The notes beneath the pieces are model-generated. The model did not search any database. It saw nothing but the letters and a program-made list of their open reading frames with translations, and was not told the origin of the DNA. Positions 18,850 through 27,710 of a stretch of DNA of 37,331 nt are shown one piece after another; position 1 is the first letter of the stretch; each line of letters begins with the position of its first letter. Made by a program: the position numbers and the translations under genes. Origin of the DNA: an uncultured Candidatus Saccharibacteria bacterium (GTDB taxonomy: Bacteria; Patescibacteriota; Saccharimonadia; Saccharimonadales; Saccharimonadaceae). The DNA is taken from positions 1 through 37,331 of the forward strand of contig CAMJLE010000006.1 of NCBI GenBank assembly GCA_946406665.1. The letters run 5' to 3'.

Positions 18850-19133
18850 GCGAGCACCTCGTCAGAGACAGCGCTTAATTCTACGTATAGTTTTTTATCG
18901 TCGTAGGATGCGCTAGTTGCGTATTGGACCGGCACGAAAGAAGAGACCGGCACGGTTTGAACTGGGGCAGTCTGCGCTACCGAAACCGTCGTAGAAGGGG
19001 CTGGAGATACCGGTGTCGAGTCCTTAATTATGGCAGGCTCAGCTTTTCGCTCTTCCGCTTCCTTGACGGCAGCTTTAACGACACTAGAGACGGGAATGTG
19101 AAAGGTAGTGTCGACATCTACATCGTTGTACAT
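18816..19133 (-). CDS. Hypothetical Pro/Thr/Val-rich protein (105 aa)
   Basis: SD aaggagg before ATG; MYNDVDVDTTFHIPVSSVVKAAVKEAEERK... Confidence 0.7.
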   Translation of the reverse strand: MYNDVDVDTTFHIPVSSVVKAAVKEAEERKAEPAIIKDSTPVSPAPSTTVSVAQTAPVQTVPVSSFVPVQYATSASYDDKKLYVELSAVSDEVLACRNKVLNNIY

Positions 19134-19144
19134 AATACGCCTCC

Positions 19145-19897
19145 TTAGATATTAAATAATTTTTCGGCATTTCGCGTGGTGATTTTGGCGACTTCGCCAG
19201 AATCTACCGCGTAATAATTGCATGCCCAGTCGGCTATGTTCTTCACATAGCCCGGCTTATTTATTGTACCACGAAATGGCTTTGGTGTCAAGAAGGGAGC
19301 GTCAGTTTCGAACACGATTCGCTCGAGAGGTGGGTGGGGGATGTTCGCAAAGGTGGCTAAACCATTTACGCCGAAGTATAGCCCCCTCTTCATACCCTGC
19401 CGGAGATTCTCTTCGCTGTCGGAAAATGAATGTAGAACAGAGGTTGCAATGTGGAAGTTATCAAAGATTGGCCAAAAATCATCATACGCATCGCGAACGT
19501 GAAAGCTTACTGGCAATTTGTAGTCCTGAGCAAGCTGAAGCATTCTTTCGAGTAGATGGCGCTGCCAGTCGCGATTATAGCCATCAAAATGATAATCTAG
19601 CCCGATTTCACCAATGGCAACTAGCTTAGTGTTTTTTAATATTCCTGCGGAAGCGCTTTTTAGGTCGCTCGTGAGCTTGTTGCTGTTTCCGTCATATTCA
19701 TTCGGATGATAGCCATAGGTCCACCAAACTTCGGGATATTTTTGCGCAAAATCACAAGCCTCAGCTGAGTCGGCCGGATATGTACCAATTACGATGCATT
19801 TTCCCACGCCATTCGCATGCATGTGCGACAATGCGTCCTCGGGCGGAAGCTTAAATAATGCCTTATCGTGAATATGGCAATGCGTATCAATTAGCAT
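19145..19897 (-). CDS. tatD: TatD-family metal-dependent DNase
   Basis: MLIDTHCHIHD, AIGEIGLDYHFD, SFHVRDA, HSFSDS, VFETDAPFLTP. Confidence 0.92.
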   Translation of the reverse strand: MLIDTHCHIHDKALFKLPPEDALSHMHANGVGKCIVIGTYPADSAEACDFAQKYPEVWWTYGYHPNEYDGNSNKLTSDLKSASAGILKNTKLVAIGEIGLDYHFDGYNRDWQRHLLERMLQLAQDYKLPVSFHVRDAYDDFWPIFDNFHIATSVLHSFSDSEENLRQGMKRGLYFGVNGLATFANIPHPPLERIVFETDAPFLTPKPFRGTINKPGYVKNIADWACNYYAVDSGEVAKITTRNAEKLFNI

Positions 19898-19899
19898 GA

Positions 19900-20901
19900 T
19901 TAGCCGCGCGGAGGCTCCCCTTCTGGTTCGTCGAGGAGTTTTTTGCTTTTAATCTCGTAGCGGCGGCCATTTACTGGCGAAACGAAGTAGTCTTCGCTGA
20001 GCAGATTAACAAACATGTTGAGGTCTTTATCATCCATGATAATAATCTTGCCGTCGTCGTCGGTCATGAGCTCGAGTTGCATTTCGTCGGCGTAGTCTAG
20101 AAGCTGATCTTGCTTCATCTCGCCGATTTCGACCGCCTGAAGCTTCTTTACGAGTGGCTTTTTATCTTCGAGAAGCGCATTAAGTGTCAATCCCTCTGGG
20201 AAGCTAAGGTTATAGGCATCCTGTAGCTCCTTAGCCTTTTGTTCAGAAATGAGTTGCTGCTTATAGTCGTACTGGAAAAGCTTTTCGAACTTAGACTGAT
20301 TAAATATGACGATGTTGCCGTCTATGATGGCGGTTTCGTTGCCTTCTGGCACCTTGATTGCGACATCGGCCGTTAATGGCTCAAAACTCTCGCCGTTCAA
20401 TTCCCAGCTAAGCTTCCCCTTGAGCGCTGAGCTGGCGGCCAAGCCCTTGGCAATATAAAAGGTTTTTTGTCCTTCGTCGCCAGGATAGGTGAACTTAGCC
20501 ACAATACCTTTTATGCGCTTGAACTCATATTCGTTATCCGTAAAGAAGGCGATGTCTTTGTATTCATTTTCAATGAGATGAATGAGAGTTTCGGCTCGAC
20601 CGACCTTTTCGAGATCGATGCGATAGATAACTTTGTCCTCTCCGTCCGAAAGCTCATATTCTCGACATTCGAGCCCTTTGTCTGCTTCTTTGATGACGAA
20701 CTCAACCGCCTCGAGCATGAACATCGAGCGAATCGTCTGCATCAATACGTCGCTATAGCGTACTTTGTACGGAGTATAGTTCTTATTAAAGAGAAATAGT
20801 TCTACGGAAATATTATTTTTTACTTCATCGACGGAGTTTGCCCACTGAAATACGTCAAATTCTGATTGAGCAGGTGCCTGGCCTGCATTTTCTTGGTCCA
20901 T
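19900..20901 (-). CDS. DUF4868 / KwaB-like protein
   Basis: IKGIVAKFTYPGDEGQKTFYIAKGL...NETAIIDGNIVIFNQSKFEKLFQYDYKQQ...DDDGKIIIMDDKDLNMFVNLLSEDYFVSPVNGRRYEIKSKKLL fits the DUF4868 layout as I recall it; SD aaaggagg. Confidence 0.6.
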   Translation of the reverse strand: MDQENAGQAPAQSEFDVFQWANSVDEVKNNISVELFLFNKNYTPYKVRYSDVLMQTIRSMFMLEAVEFVIKEADKGLECREYELSDGEDKVIYRIDLEKVGRAETLIHLIENEYKDIAFFTDNEYEFKRIKGIVAKFTYPGDEGQKTFYIAKGLAASSALKGKLSWELNGESFEPLTADVAIKVPEGNETAIIDGNIVIFNQSKFEKLFQYDYKQQLISEQKAKELQDAYNLSFPEGLTLNALLEDKKPLVKKLQAVEIGEMKQDQLLDYADEMQLELMTDDDGKIIIMDDKDLNMFVNLLSEDYFVSPVNGRRYEIKSKKLLDEPEGEPPRG

Positions 20902-20932
20902 ATAGCCTCCTTTATTAACCTAGTATAACAGA

Positions 20933-22174
20933 TTATTCTTTGAGTGCAGCTTCTAGCTGTGGGTCGATTTCTTTATTGATTTGCTCAAAAGTACGCTCAA
21001 CTTCCTTATCCGGCTTGATGCCCTCGCCATCAATATTCTGACCATTTGGCGTATACCATTTCGCAACCGTAACGCGAAGCATTTCGCCAGCTTTCAGACT
21101 GTTCAATGCCTGTACGCTTCCCTTGCCGTACGTTTTCTCGCCAACTAGCTTAGCTAGACCGTAATCCTTGAGCGCGCCCGCGACAATCTCTGAAGCTGAT
21201 GCCGTCGAGCCGTTGGTTAGCACGATGGTTTTGACACCATTCAAAATTGGTGCGCCACCTTCGGCGTAGATTTTTTCGTTATATCCCATTTTCTTGGACT
21301 TTTGCTCAACAATCAACTTTCCGTTCTCAACCCAGAGCGAAGCAACCTCTTGGGCCGCGGAGACATAACCGCCACCATTACCGCGCAGGTCGATGATAAC
21401 TTTACTAACTTTTCGACTGAGCGCCTCTTGGGCTTTTTCGCGAGCCAGTCTACCAGTATCGTTATCGAAGCGGGTAATCGTAATAATAGCGGCATCATCT
21501 TTGTAATCGGAATAGACGCTGACGTTATTGATCGTCTCGCGAGTTAATTCGAAGCTCTTCTCTTCACCATCGCGCACAACGGTTAGTTTTACCTTTGTAC
21601 CTTCCTTGCCGCGTAGCTTCTTGGCGACATTTTCAACATCAAGCGAGCTAATATCTTCATCGTCGGCTTTATAAATAATATCGCCAGCGAGCACGCCAGC
21701 TTTGCGTGCAGGGTTATCTGGAGTAGTGCGCAATACTTTCACCACGCCGTCACGTTCACCAATTTCGACACCGATGCCAGCGCCAACATCACCATCAAGT
21801 TCTTTTTGGAATTCGTCCGATTCCGACTTGGTCATATAATATGTGTATTTGTCGCCGGCGCCATTAACCAGTCCGCGTTTTGCTTCTTCGACAATCTTCG
21901 TCTTATCGATATCGCCGTCAAAATTTGCCGAGAGTTCGGAATAGAGTTCATCGAGCGAGCTGAAGTCGACAGATGTGGCAGTCTTCTGACCAAGAGCGCG
22001 ATTGACGCCTTTCGAGATATTGTTGGCGTTAATTCCTACAACAATGCCGATTGCCATCGTGACAGCGGCAATAATAACCGTAGTTGCTAGATTAACTTTT
22101 CTTTCAGGGATTGGCGATGCGTCGTACAGAGAGCGCGTCGGATTACTTGTTTTTTTCGCAGTTGTTTTAGCCAT
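20933..22174 (-). CDS. S41 C-terminal processing protease (CtpA/CtpB type) with PDZ domain
   Basis: N-terminal TM; GAGIGVEIGERDGVVKVLRTTPDNPARKAGVLAGDII (PDZ); NGSTASASEIVAGAL and GEKTYGKGSVQ (Ser/Lys). Confidence 0.93.
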   Translation of the reverse strand: MAKTTAKKTSNPTRSLYDASPIPERKVNLATTVIIAAVTMAIGIVVGINANNISKGVNRALGQKTATSVDFSSLDELYSELSANFDGDIDKTKIVEEAKRGLVNGAGDKYTYYMTKSESDEFQKELDGDVGAGIGVEIGERDGVVKVLRTTPDNPARKAGVLAGDIIYKADDEDISSLDVENVAKKLRGKEGTKVKLTVVRDGEEKSFELTRETINNVSVYSDYKDDAAIITITRFDNDTGRLAREKAQEALSRKVSKVIIDLRGNGGGYVSAAQEVASLWVENGKLIVEQKSKKMGYNEKIYAEGGAPILNGVKTIVLTNGSTASASEIVAGALKDYGLAKLVGEKTYGKGSVQALNSLKAGEMLRVTVAKWYTPNGQNIDGEGIKPDKEVERTFEQINKEIDPQLEAALKE

Positions 22175-22180
22175 AAGGAT

Positions 22181-22186
22181 ATTTTA
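22181..22186 (-). promoter_or_regulatory. -10 TAAAAT (extended TGC), 6 nt before the protease ATG
   Basis: minus strand TGC-TAAAAT-atcctt-ATG. Confidence 0.6.
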
Positions 22187-22210
22187 GCACAAGGATGCGG
22201 AAAAAACAGA

Positions 22211-23362
22211 TTAGAAGTAGATATAAACGAAAGCGCCAGCGTCCATCCACTGCTCGGAATAATCGCCTGGCAACCAATTGGTCGCCTCGTTGGCGTAGTT
22301 GTATTGGGAGATATAAACTCGATTACCACTGACAGCCTCAATCCAGACCGCATGCCCATATGGGCCACTCATGGAGATGCCGACTGATCGCGCTCGCGGA
22401 ACATTGCTGACCGTATAGCCAGCCGCGCGCGCATTGCTCGGCCACTGCGAAGCATTACCACGACCACCCCAGTATGGCATATAGCCATAGTTTTGATAGA
22501 CTTTCCAGGCGGCATAGCTGACGCATTCGCAAATATACATACCCCATTGATCGCCATATTGCGTGCCATTAATGCTTGCAGCTGGACATTGACCGCTGTA
22601 CGGATAGCCGCCTTTGCTAGGGTCGCCGGCTGTGACATTGGAAGCGCTATAGCGTTTGGCTAGCTCGCGCAAAATGGACTGCTGCTGTTCTTCCAGCTCT
22701 TTGCGCTCATCTGAGGCCTTCTTTTTGAGGCTATTGTATCGAGACTCGTTGTTCTTGGTTTCCGCCAAAAGGCCTTGCTGTTCTTGTTCGGTTGCAGCAA
22801 GTTGCCGTTTCTGCGCATCGAGATCGGCAAGTATTCGCTCGGCCCGTTTCTTCTTCTCAATTAGACTCTCCTTGAGCGCCTTGTTCTCTTCCACAATTTG
22901 ACTGAGCGTATCGGAAACACTACTCAGCTGCGCCTCTTCGTCGACGAACGCCGAAAAATTGTCAGCAGAGGCGATGCGCTCAATCGTAGAAATATCGTCA
23001 TTATAATAGTACTGCGCAATGACGTAACCGATAATTTCGTAATTATCATTGATACGCTTCTGGACCGCCTCGATTTCTAGGACAATCTGATCATGCTCGG
23101 CCTGCTTAAGTTCGATTTGCTTCTTAAGCTTCACCTGTTCATTTTGAAGAATTGCAATTTGCTTAGAAATGGAATCAGCCTGCTCGGATAGGGCTTTGGC
23201 CTCTTTCTCGTAGCCCCTAATTTGGTCGTTTAGTTCGGAAATTTTGGAGTTTACTTCATTTAAATCTTCGCGCAATGTAGCAGAGGCAGGAAGTGACGTG
23301 CAACTAGTAAGAAGAATCGCCGCAGCGACAGCCAAGTACGAAATGTTGCGCCAGATTTTCAT
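22211..23362 (-). CDS. PcsB/CwlO-like secreted coiled-coil protein with C-terminal CHAP domain
   Basis: Signal/lipobox-like N-terminus LLTSC, long coiled coil, CHAP ECVSYAAWKVYQ...GPYGHAVWIEAVSGNRVYISQYNY. Confidence 0.88.
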   Translation of the reverse strand: MKIWRNISYLAVAAAILLTSCTSLPASATLREDLNEVNSKISELNDQIRGYEKEAKALSEQADSISKQIAILQNEQVKLKKQIELKQAEHDQIVLEIEAVQKRINDNYEIIGYVIAQYYYNDDISTIERIASADNFSAFVDEEAQLSSVSDTLSQIVEENKALKESLIEKKKRAERILADLDAQKRQLAATEQEQQGLLAETKNNESRYNSLKKKASDERKELEEQQQSILRELAKRYSASNVTAGDPSKGGYPYSGQCPAASINGTQYGDQWGMYICECVSYAAWKVYQNYGYMPYWGGRGNASQWPSNARAAGYTVSNVPRARSVGISMSGPYGHAVWIEAVSGNRVYISQYNYANEATNWLPGDYSEQWMDAGAFVYIYF

Positions 23363-23368
23363 GGCTCA

Positions 23369-23374
23369 ACTATA
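23369..23374 (-). promoter_or_regulatory. -10 TATAGT (extended TGC), 6 nt before the CHAP-protein ATG
   Basis: minus strand TGC-TATAGT-tgagcc-ATG. Confidence 0.6.
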
Positions 23375-23406
23375 GCATAAGCGAAAAGATTTGGCAAGTA
23401 CTCGAA

Positions 23407-24441
23407 TTATTTCTGCTTGAGATACTTACTGGTTGCAAACATCGATGAAACAATGCCGATTAGGATGCCCGCCGCTATCAGTGCAGCGATAACTAGATAC
23501 CAGTATTGAACCATGAGCCCATAAGTATCGTCAAGTACGCCATCAAAATGAGGCTTTAATCCATAAACCGCGCCATAGATTATTCCACACGTAATAATTG
23601 CGGCAACTATACCATAAATGCTCGCCTCGACCACGAATGGGCCGACGATAAACCAGCGACTTGCGCCGACGAGACGCATCATGTAAATCTCTTCTTTGCG
23701 ATTAAAGATGGCCATGCGAATAGTGTTGAAGACGACCAAGATGGCGATTACGGCAAACACGCCAGCCGCGGATAGGCCGATTACGCGCACGCGGTTCATA
23801 GTCTCGGCAATGCGCTCGATAGTATCGCGATAGCTAGAAGCAAAGGTCGGTTTCTTTGTTTCGTCGAGCAGAAGTCGCGTTTCCTCGTCTTCGTTGACGA
23901 AGTTCTCGAGCACTGACGTTTCTTCTAGGTCGCGCATTTTTACATTAAGGGTCCAGGCAATTTTGTTCGGCGCCTCGCGCATAGCCTGAATTTGGTCCTT
24001 ATCAGTGATATTAAACTGCTTGATTAGCTTATCGTTAATTCTCTTATTGGCCTCCTCTGGAGAAAGAACGCTAACTTCAACTACGCTATCGAGCTGCCTG
24101 ATTTTAGAAACTATACTGTATATTTGGCTCCGGCTAGCGCCCTGCTTTAGATAAATAGAAATATCTACGCGGTTTGTTAGTTGATTGATGGCCGTTTGCA
24201 TGCCGTTTGCAGCAATTAGGGTGGCCGAAAGAACAATCAACGTCACAATCATAATCGCAATGGCAGCTACGCTTAGCCAAGTATTGCGCACAAAACTTTT
24301 GACACCATATTTAACAACACGGCGACCGTTGCGCAAATGATGTTTACGCGTCTTCGTGATGCGTTTTAGGCGCTCTTTGCTAATGGCGGCAGTCTTTTTT
24401 GCCTCAATTAGCTCGTCTTCGATAGTCTTTTTCTTGGCCAT
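23407..24441 (-). CDS. ftsX: Cell division protein FtsX
   Basis: Four-TM layout, QLTNRVDISIYLKQGASRSQIYSI, NRKEEIYMMRLVGASRWFIVGPFVVE. Confidence 0.93.
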   Translation of the reverse strand: MAKKKTIEDELIEAKKTAAISKERLKRITKTRKHHLRNGRRVVKYGVKSFVRNTWLSVAAIAIMIVTLIVLSATLIAANGMQTAINQLTNRVDISIYLKQGASRSQIYSIVSKIRQLDSVVEVSVLSPEEANKRINDKLIKQFNITDKDQIQAMREAPNKIAWTLNVKMRDLEETSVLENFVNEDEETRLLLDETKKPTFASSYRDTIERIAETMNRVRVIGLSAAGVFAVIAILVVFNTIRMAIFNRKEEIYMMRLVGASRWFIVGPFVVEASIYGIVAAIITCGIIYGAVYGLKPHFDGVLDDTYGLMVQYWYLVIAALIAAGILIGIVSSMFATSKYLKQK

Positions 24442-24443
24442 AA

Positions 24444-25274
24444 CTAGATAACTCTCCTTTTGGGTGCAGGTTTCACGTCAGGATTAGTAACTGGGCGCGA
24501 ATTAGTGGCGCGGCGAATTTCCTCCGCGGTCGGAGCGGCGCGTTCAGTGGATGCGAGCGGTCGTTTAACAATATGCGTACGAACGGCGTCGAGGTCATAA
24601 TGCCCATCATTCTTCTGGTCGCCAATGATTTTACCGTTGCGAATAGTAATTACACGCCTGCGCAACTGGTTAACGATTTGCTCGTCATGTGTGGTAATCA
24701 GGATAGTGGTGCCAAAGTTATTAATTTCTTCTAGTAACCGGACAATACCCCAAGATGTTTCTGGGTCGAGATTTCCAGTAGGCTCGTCGGCGATGAGGAT
24801 TTTTGGCTGACGCGCCATCGAGCGAGCAATAGCAACGCGCTGGCGCTCGCCGCCGGATAATTCGGATGGAAACTTATGCCCTTTGTCCGCTAGGCCCACG
24901 AGTTCGAGTACTTTCGGCACGGTGCGCCGAATTTCAGCATTCGAAACGCCCACGATTTCGAGCGCAAAGGCTACGTTTTCGTAAACAGTACGATTCGGTA
25001 AGAGTTTGAAGTCCTGGAACACCACGCCGAGGCGGCGACGAAGATGAGGGATGTGGCGCTTCTTAAGATAGGAATAATCAATACCGCCGACCATAATACG
25101 ACCAGACGTTGGCTTTTCTTCTCTGGTCAACATTTTTATTAAAGTAGATTTACCGGCACCAGATTTACCCACCAAAAAGACGAACTCTTTCGGCTTGATC
25201 GATAGAGTAACATGATCAAGCGCAGGCTCCTTGTCGCCTGGGTAGCTTTTGACGACGTCGTCGAGCAATATCAT
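24444..25274 (-). CDS. ftsE: Cell division ATP-binding protein FtsE
   Basis: GKSGAGKSTLIKML, VVFQDFKLLPNRTVYENVAFAL, LSGGERQRVAIARSMARQPKILIADEPTGNLDP. Confidence 0.95.
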   Translation of the reverse strand: MILLDDVVKSYPGDKEPALDHVTLSIKPKEFVFLVGKSGAGKSTLIKMLTREEKPTSGRIMVGGIDYSYLKKRHIPHLRRRLGVVFQDFKLLPNRTVYENVAFALEIVGVSNAEIRRTVPKVLELVGLADKGHKFPSELSGGERQRVAIARSMARQPKILIADEPTGNLDPETSWGIVRLLEEINNFGTTILITTHDEQIVNQLRRRVITIRNGKIIGDQKNDGHYDLDAVRTHIVKRPLASTERAAPTAEEIRRATNSRPVTNPDVKPAPKRRVI

Positions 25275-25280
25275 GTTTCT

Positions 25281-25286
25281 ATCGTA
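25281..25286 (-). promoter_or_regulatory. -10 TACGAT, 6 nt before the ftsE ATG
   Basis: minus strand TACGAT-agaaac-ATG. Confidence 0.5.
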
Positions 25287-25298
25287 ACATAAGCACTA

Positions 25299-26369
25299 TT
25301 AATTGTCCAAAAACGCTTCTATAAAATTGTCTATCTTTCCGTCTAGTACGGCCTCAGCGTCGTTCTCTTCATATTTTGTGCGCGTATCTTTGACGAGTTT
25401 GTATGGATGAAGTACGTAATTACGTATTTGCTGCCCCCAACTAGCGGATTCGCCGGCGCGTAGCTTGTCGACAGATTCCGCATTCTGCTCCTGCATCATC
25501 TGTTGGAGTTTGCCGCGCAAGATTTCCATAGCTTTCTCTTTGTTTTGAAGCTGACTACGCTCGTTTTGGATGGCAACAACGGTATTCGTTGGCAAATGCG
25601 TGATACGCACGGCAGAGTTAGTTGTATTAACCGATTGGCCACCATGGCCACCCGAATGATAGACATCGATACGCAAATCTTTGGGGTCTATCTGCACTTC
25701 CGAATCATCACGAATAACTGGCAGCACTTCAACCAGCGCAAACGACGTTTGGCGCAGATGGTCTGCATTGAATGGACTAAGCCGAACTAGGCGATGCGTG
25801 CCGTGCTCGGACTTTAGCTTGCCATATAAGTTAGGGCCACACATTTCCATAACGCAGGTTTTGATACCAGCCTCCTCGCCGGCAACGCGGTCGAGTATCT
25901 GCACTTTGACATGATTACGCTCCGCCCAACGTAGATACATCCGTTCGAGCATGCCCGCCCAATCCATCGCCTCGGTGCCACCAGCGCCCGCGGTGATTCT
26001 CAGTATCGCATCGTTATGGTCGTATTTACCCGTGAAGCGCAGTGCTTGGCGGAGCCCAGCGAAGCATTCTTCCATAGCGTCCAGCTGCCCGGAGAATTCA
26101 TCAAGCAGTGAATCGTCTCCGAGAGCCATCAATTCTGAGATATCTTTGATTTGAGTTTTGAGCAGTAGCCATGGATCCAACTCGTCATGCAGGCCGGCAA
26201 GCTGAGTGGTCTTTTCGCGTGCATTGTCTGGATTATTCCAAATTTCCGGAATAGCCACCTCTTCCTCGAGTGATTGCATATCGGCGAGCTTAAGGTCGAT
26301 TTCTAGTTTTTGCCAAGTGGCCTCAAAGTTTGTTTTAAGAGTGTCAAGACGTTTCTGAAGATCAAACAT
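25299..26369 (-). CDS. prfB: Peptide chain release factor 2
   Basis: YHSGGHGGQSVNTTNSAVRITH; SPF motif VRLSPFNADHLRQTSF; single continuous frame (no frameshift). Confidence 0.95.
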   Translation of the reverse strand: MFDLQKRLDTLKTNFEATWQKLEIDLKLADMQSLEEEVAIPEIWNNPDNAREKTTQLAGLHDELDPWLLLKTQIKDISELMALGDDSLLDEFSGQLDAMEECFAGLRQALRFTGKYDHNDAILRITAGAGGTEAMDWAGMLERMYLRWAERNHVKVQILDRVAGEEAGIKTCVMEMCGPNLYGKLKSEHGTHRLVRLSPFNADHLRQTSFALVEVLPVIRDDSEVQIDPKDLRIDVYHSGGHGGQSVNTTNSAVRITHLPTNTVVAIQNERSQLQNKEKAMEILRGKLQQMMQEQNAESVDKLRAGESASWGQQIRNYVLHPYKLVKDTRTKYEENDAEAVLDGKIDNFIEAFLDN

Positions 26370-26375
26370 ATCCCT

Positions 26376-26381
26376 ATTCTA
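26376..26381 (-). promoter_or_regulatory. -10 TAGAAT, 6 nt before the prfB ATG
   Basis: minus strand TAGAAT-agggat-ATG. Confidence 0.5.
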
Positions 26382-26388
26382 TCAAATG

Positions 26389-27039
26389 TTACTCTGGTAA
26401 TTCAAAAAGTGGCAGCTTTTCTATATCATAATCTGCAATTTTAGTGCGGCGAAGCTCGGTCGTATAGGCGCCACAGCCGAGTGCCTCGCCTATATCTTCG
26501 GCTAGCGTGCGGATATAAGTACCACTACTAACATGTGTGCGGATTTTTAGAATTGGCGAGGTGAAATTGATGACATCAATAGAATAAATGTGCACCTTGC
26601 GCTTCGGGATCTCGACTTCTTTCCCGGCGCGCGCTAGTTTGTAGGCGCGTTGGCCATTGATTTTTATGGCCGAGAACTTAGGTGGGCGCTGCTCTATTTC
26701 GCCAACAAAGCTCCTTAATACATCTCGTATGCGGGATAGCGGAATATCTGGTTTTTCGCTAAGGATAGTTATTTCGCCTTCTGGGTCGCCCGTAGTAGAA
26801 GTAGCGCCAAGACGAATGGTCGCCTCGTAAACCTTATCAAGCTTCGTTAGCTCTGGCGCCCTTTTCGTGGCCTTGCCGGCCAATAGAATCAATAGCCCAG
26901 TAGCGAATGGGTCTAACGTGCCCGTATGTCCGACTTTTATCTTGTGACCAGCCTGCTCGGAAAGAATACGGCGTACGCGAGCTACGGCCCCAAAACTTGT
27001 CATGCCAGACGGCTTATCAACAAAAATAATCTGCTCCAT
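26389..27039 (-). CDS. truB: tRNA pseudouridine synthase B
   Basis: VDKPSGMTSFGAVARVRRIL...KVGHTGTLDPFATGLLILLAGKATK. Confidence 0.94.
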   Translation of the reverse strand: MEQIIFVDKPSGMTSFGAVARVRRILSEQAGHKIKVGHTGTLDPFATGLLILLAGKATKRAPELTKLDKVYEATIRLGATSTTGDPEGEITILSEKPDIPLSRIRDVLRSFVGEIEQRPPKFSAIKINGQRAYKLARAGKEVEIPKRKVHIYSIDVINFTSPILKIRTHVSSGTYIRTLAEDIGEALGCGAYTTELRRTKIADYDIEKLPLFELPE

Positions 27040-27045
27040 AGAGAT

Positions 27046-27051
27046 ATTATA
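27046..27051 (-). promoter_or_regulatory. -10 TATAAT (extended TGA), 6 nt before the truB ATG
   Basis: minus strand TGA-TATAAT-atctct-ATG. Confidence 0.65.
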
Positions 27052-27086
27052 TCAGTACGAAGCAGATCTAGTGGTGACGGGAGATA

Positions 27087-27632
27087 TTATTTGTATTTAG
27101 CTAGGAATGAGTCTAGATCGGACTCGTCTTCCGGGACGTCGAGGCGGTCATGGATGCGTCCGTTCCTAATATATAGCAGAACGGGCTCTTTTTCTTGGCC
27201 AATGGTAGTTTCGCGTGCGGAAGACTCAGACTTTTGCGCACCATCTGCATCATATTTATAGTGGTAAACATCGGCAATCTCGGCATCTTCGATATGCTCG
27301 GCGAGTACTTTTCCGAATTCTTCGCATCCTACACACTCGTCGTCCGACGCATAGATGAAGCCGGTCCTGCCGCTAGCAAAAAAGTCTACCACAGCTTCAC
27401 CGTCTATGAGCGTAATGCCATCATCATCCTTTTTGCTGCTCGCAATTGCAGCTTTGAAAGCCCCATCGGCACTATAAGATGTTCTTGTCTCGAGCTTAAA
27501 AGAACGCACGAAGGCAATCGAGAAGATTAGCGTTACCAAAACCGCCGTGAGTATACTGACGAGAATACAGATTGGCAAAATACTACAAAGTGGCGCGCAC
27601 TGGTCGACTTTTTTCTTATTCTTATAATTCAT
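27087..27632 (-). CDS. Membrane-anchored thioredoxin-fold-like protein with CxxC (start at MNYKNKKK)
   Basis: SD aggaga; TM ILPICILVSILTAVLVTLIFSIAFV; TGFIYASDDECVGCEEFGKVLAEHI...EPVLLYIRNGRIHDRLD. Confidence 0.65.
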   Translation of the reverse strand: MNYKNKKKVDQCAPLCSILPICILVSILTAVLVTLIFSIAFVRSFKLETRTSYSADGAFKAAIASSKKDDDGITLIDGEAVVDFFASGRTGFIYASDDECVGCEEFGKVLAEHIEDAEIADVYHYKYDADGAQKSESSARETTIGQEKEPVLLYIRNGRIHDRLDVPEDESDLDSFLAKYK

Positions 27633-27676
27633 GATACGGAGTTCTCCTATATTGCTTATGTAGATTATAGCATACA

Positions 27677-27702
27677 CAAAAACACCGCCACGATGGCGGT
27701 GT
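27677..27702 (-). terminator. Intrinsic terminator for rnj
   Basis: acaccgcca (27682-27690) / tggcggtgt (27694-27702); U-run on minus strand. Confidence 0.8.
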
Positions 27703-27710
27703 TGCTTTAT

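Noticed and set aside
25299-26369. Possible programmed frameshift in prfB
   Set aside because: The RF2 frame is continuous from ATG to stop; no in-frame early UGA seen.
27041-27089. Direct repeat gagatattat at 27041 and 27080
   Set aside because: Only 10 bp and AT-rich; the first copy is explained by the truB -10 region, the second by the gene end.
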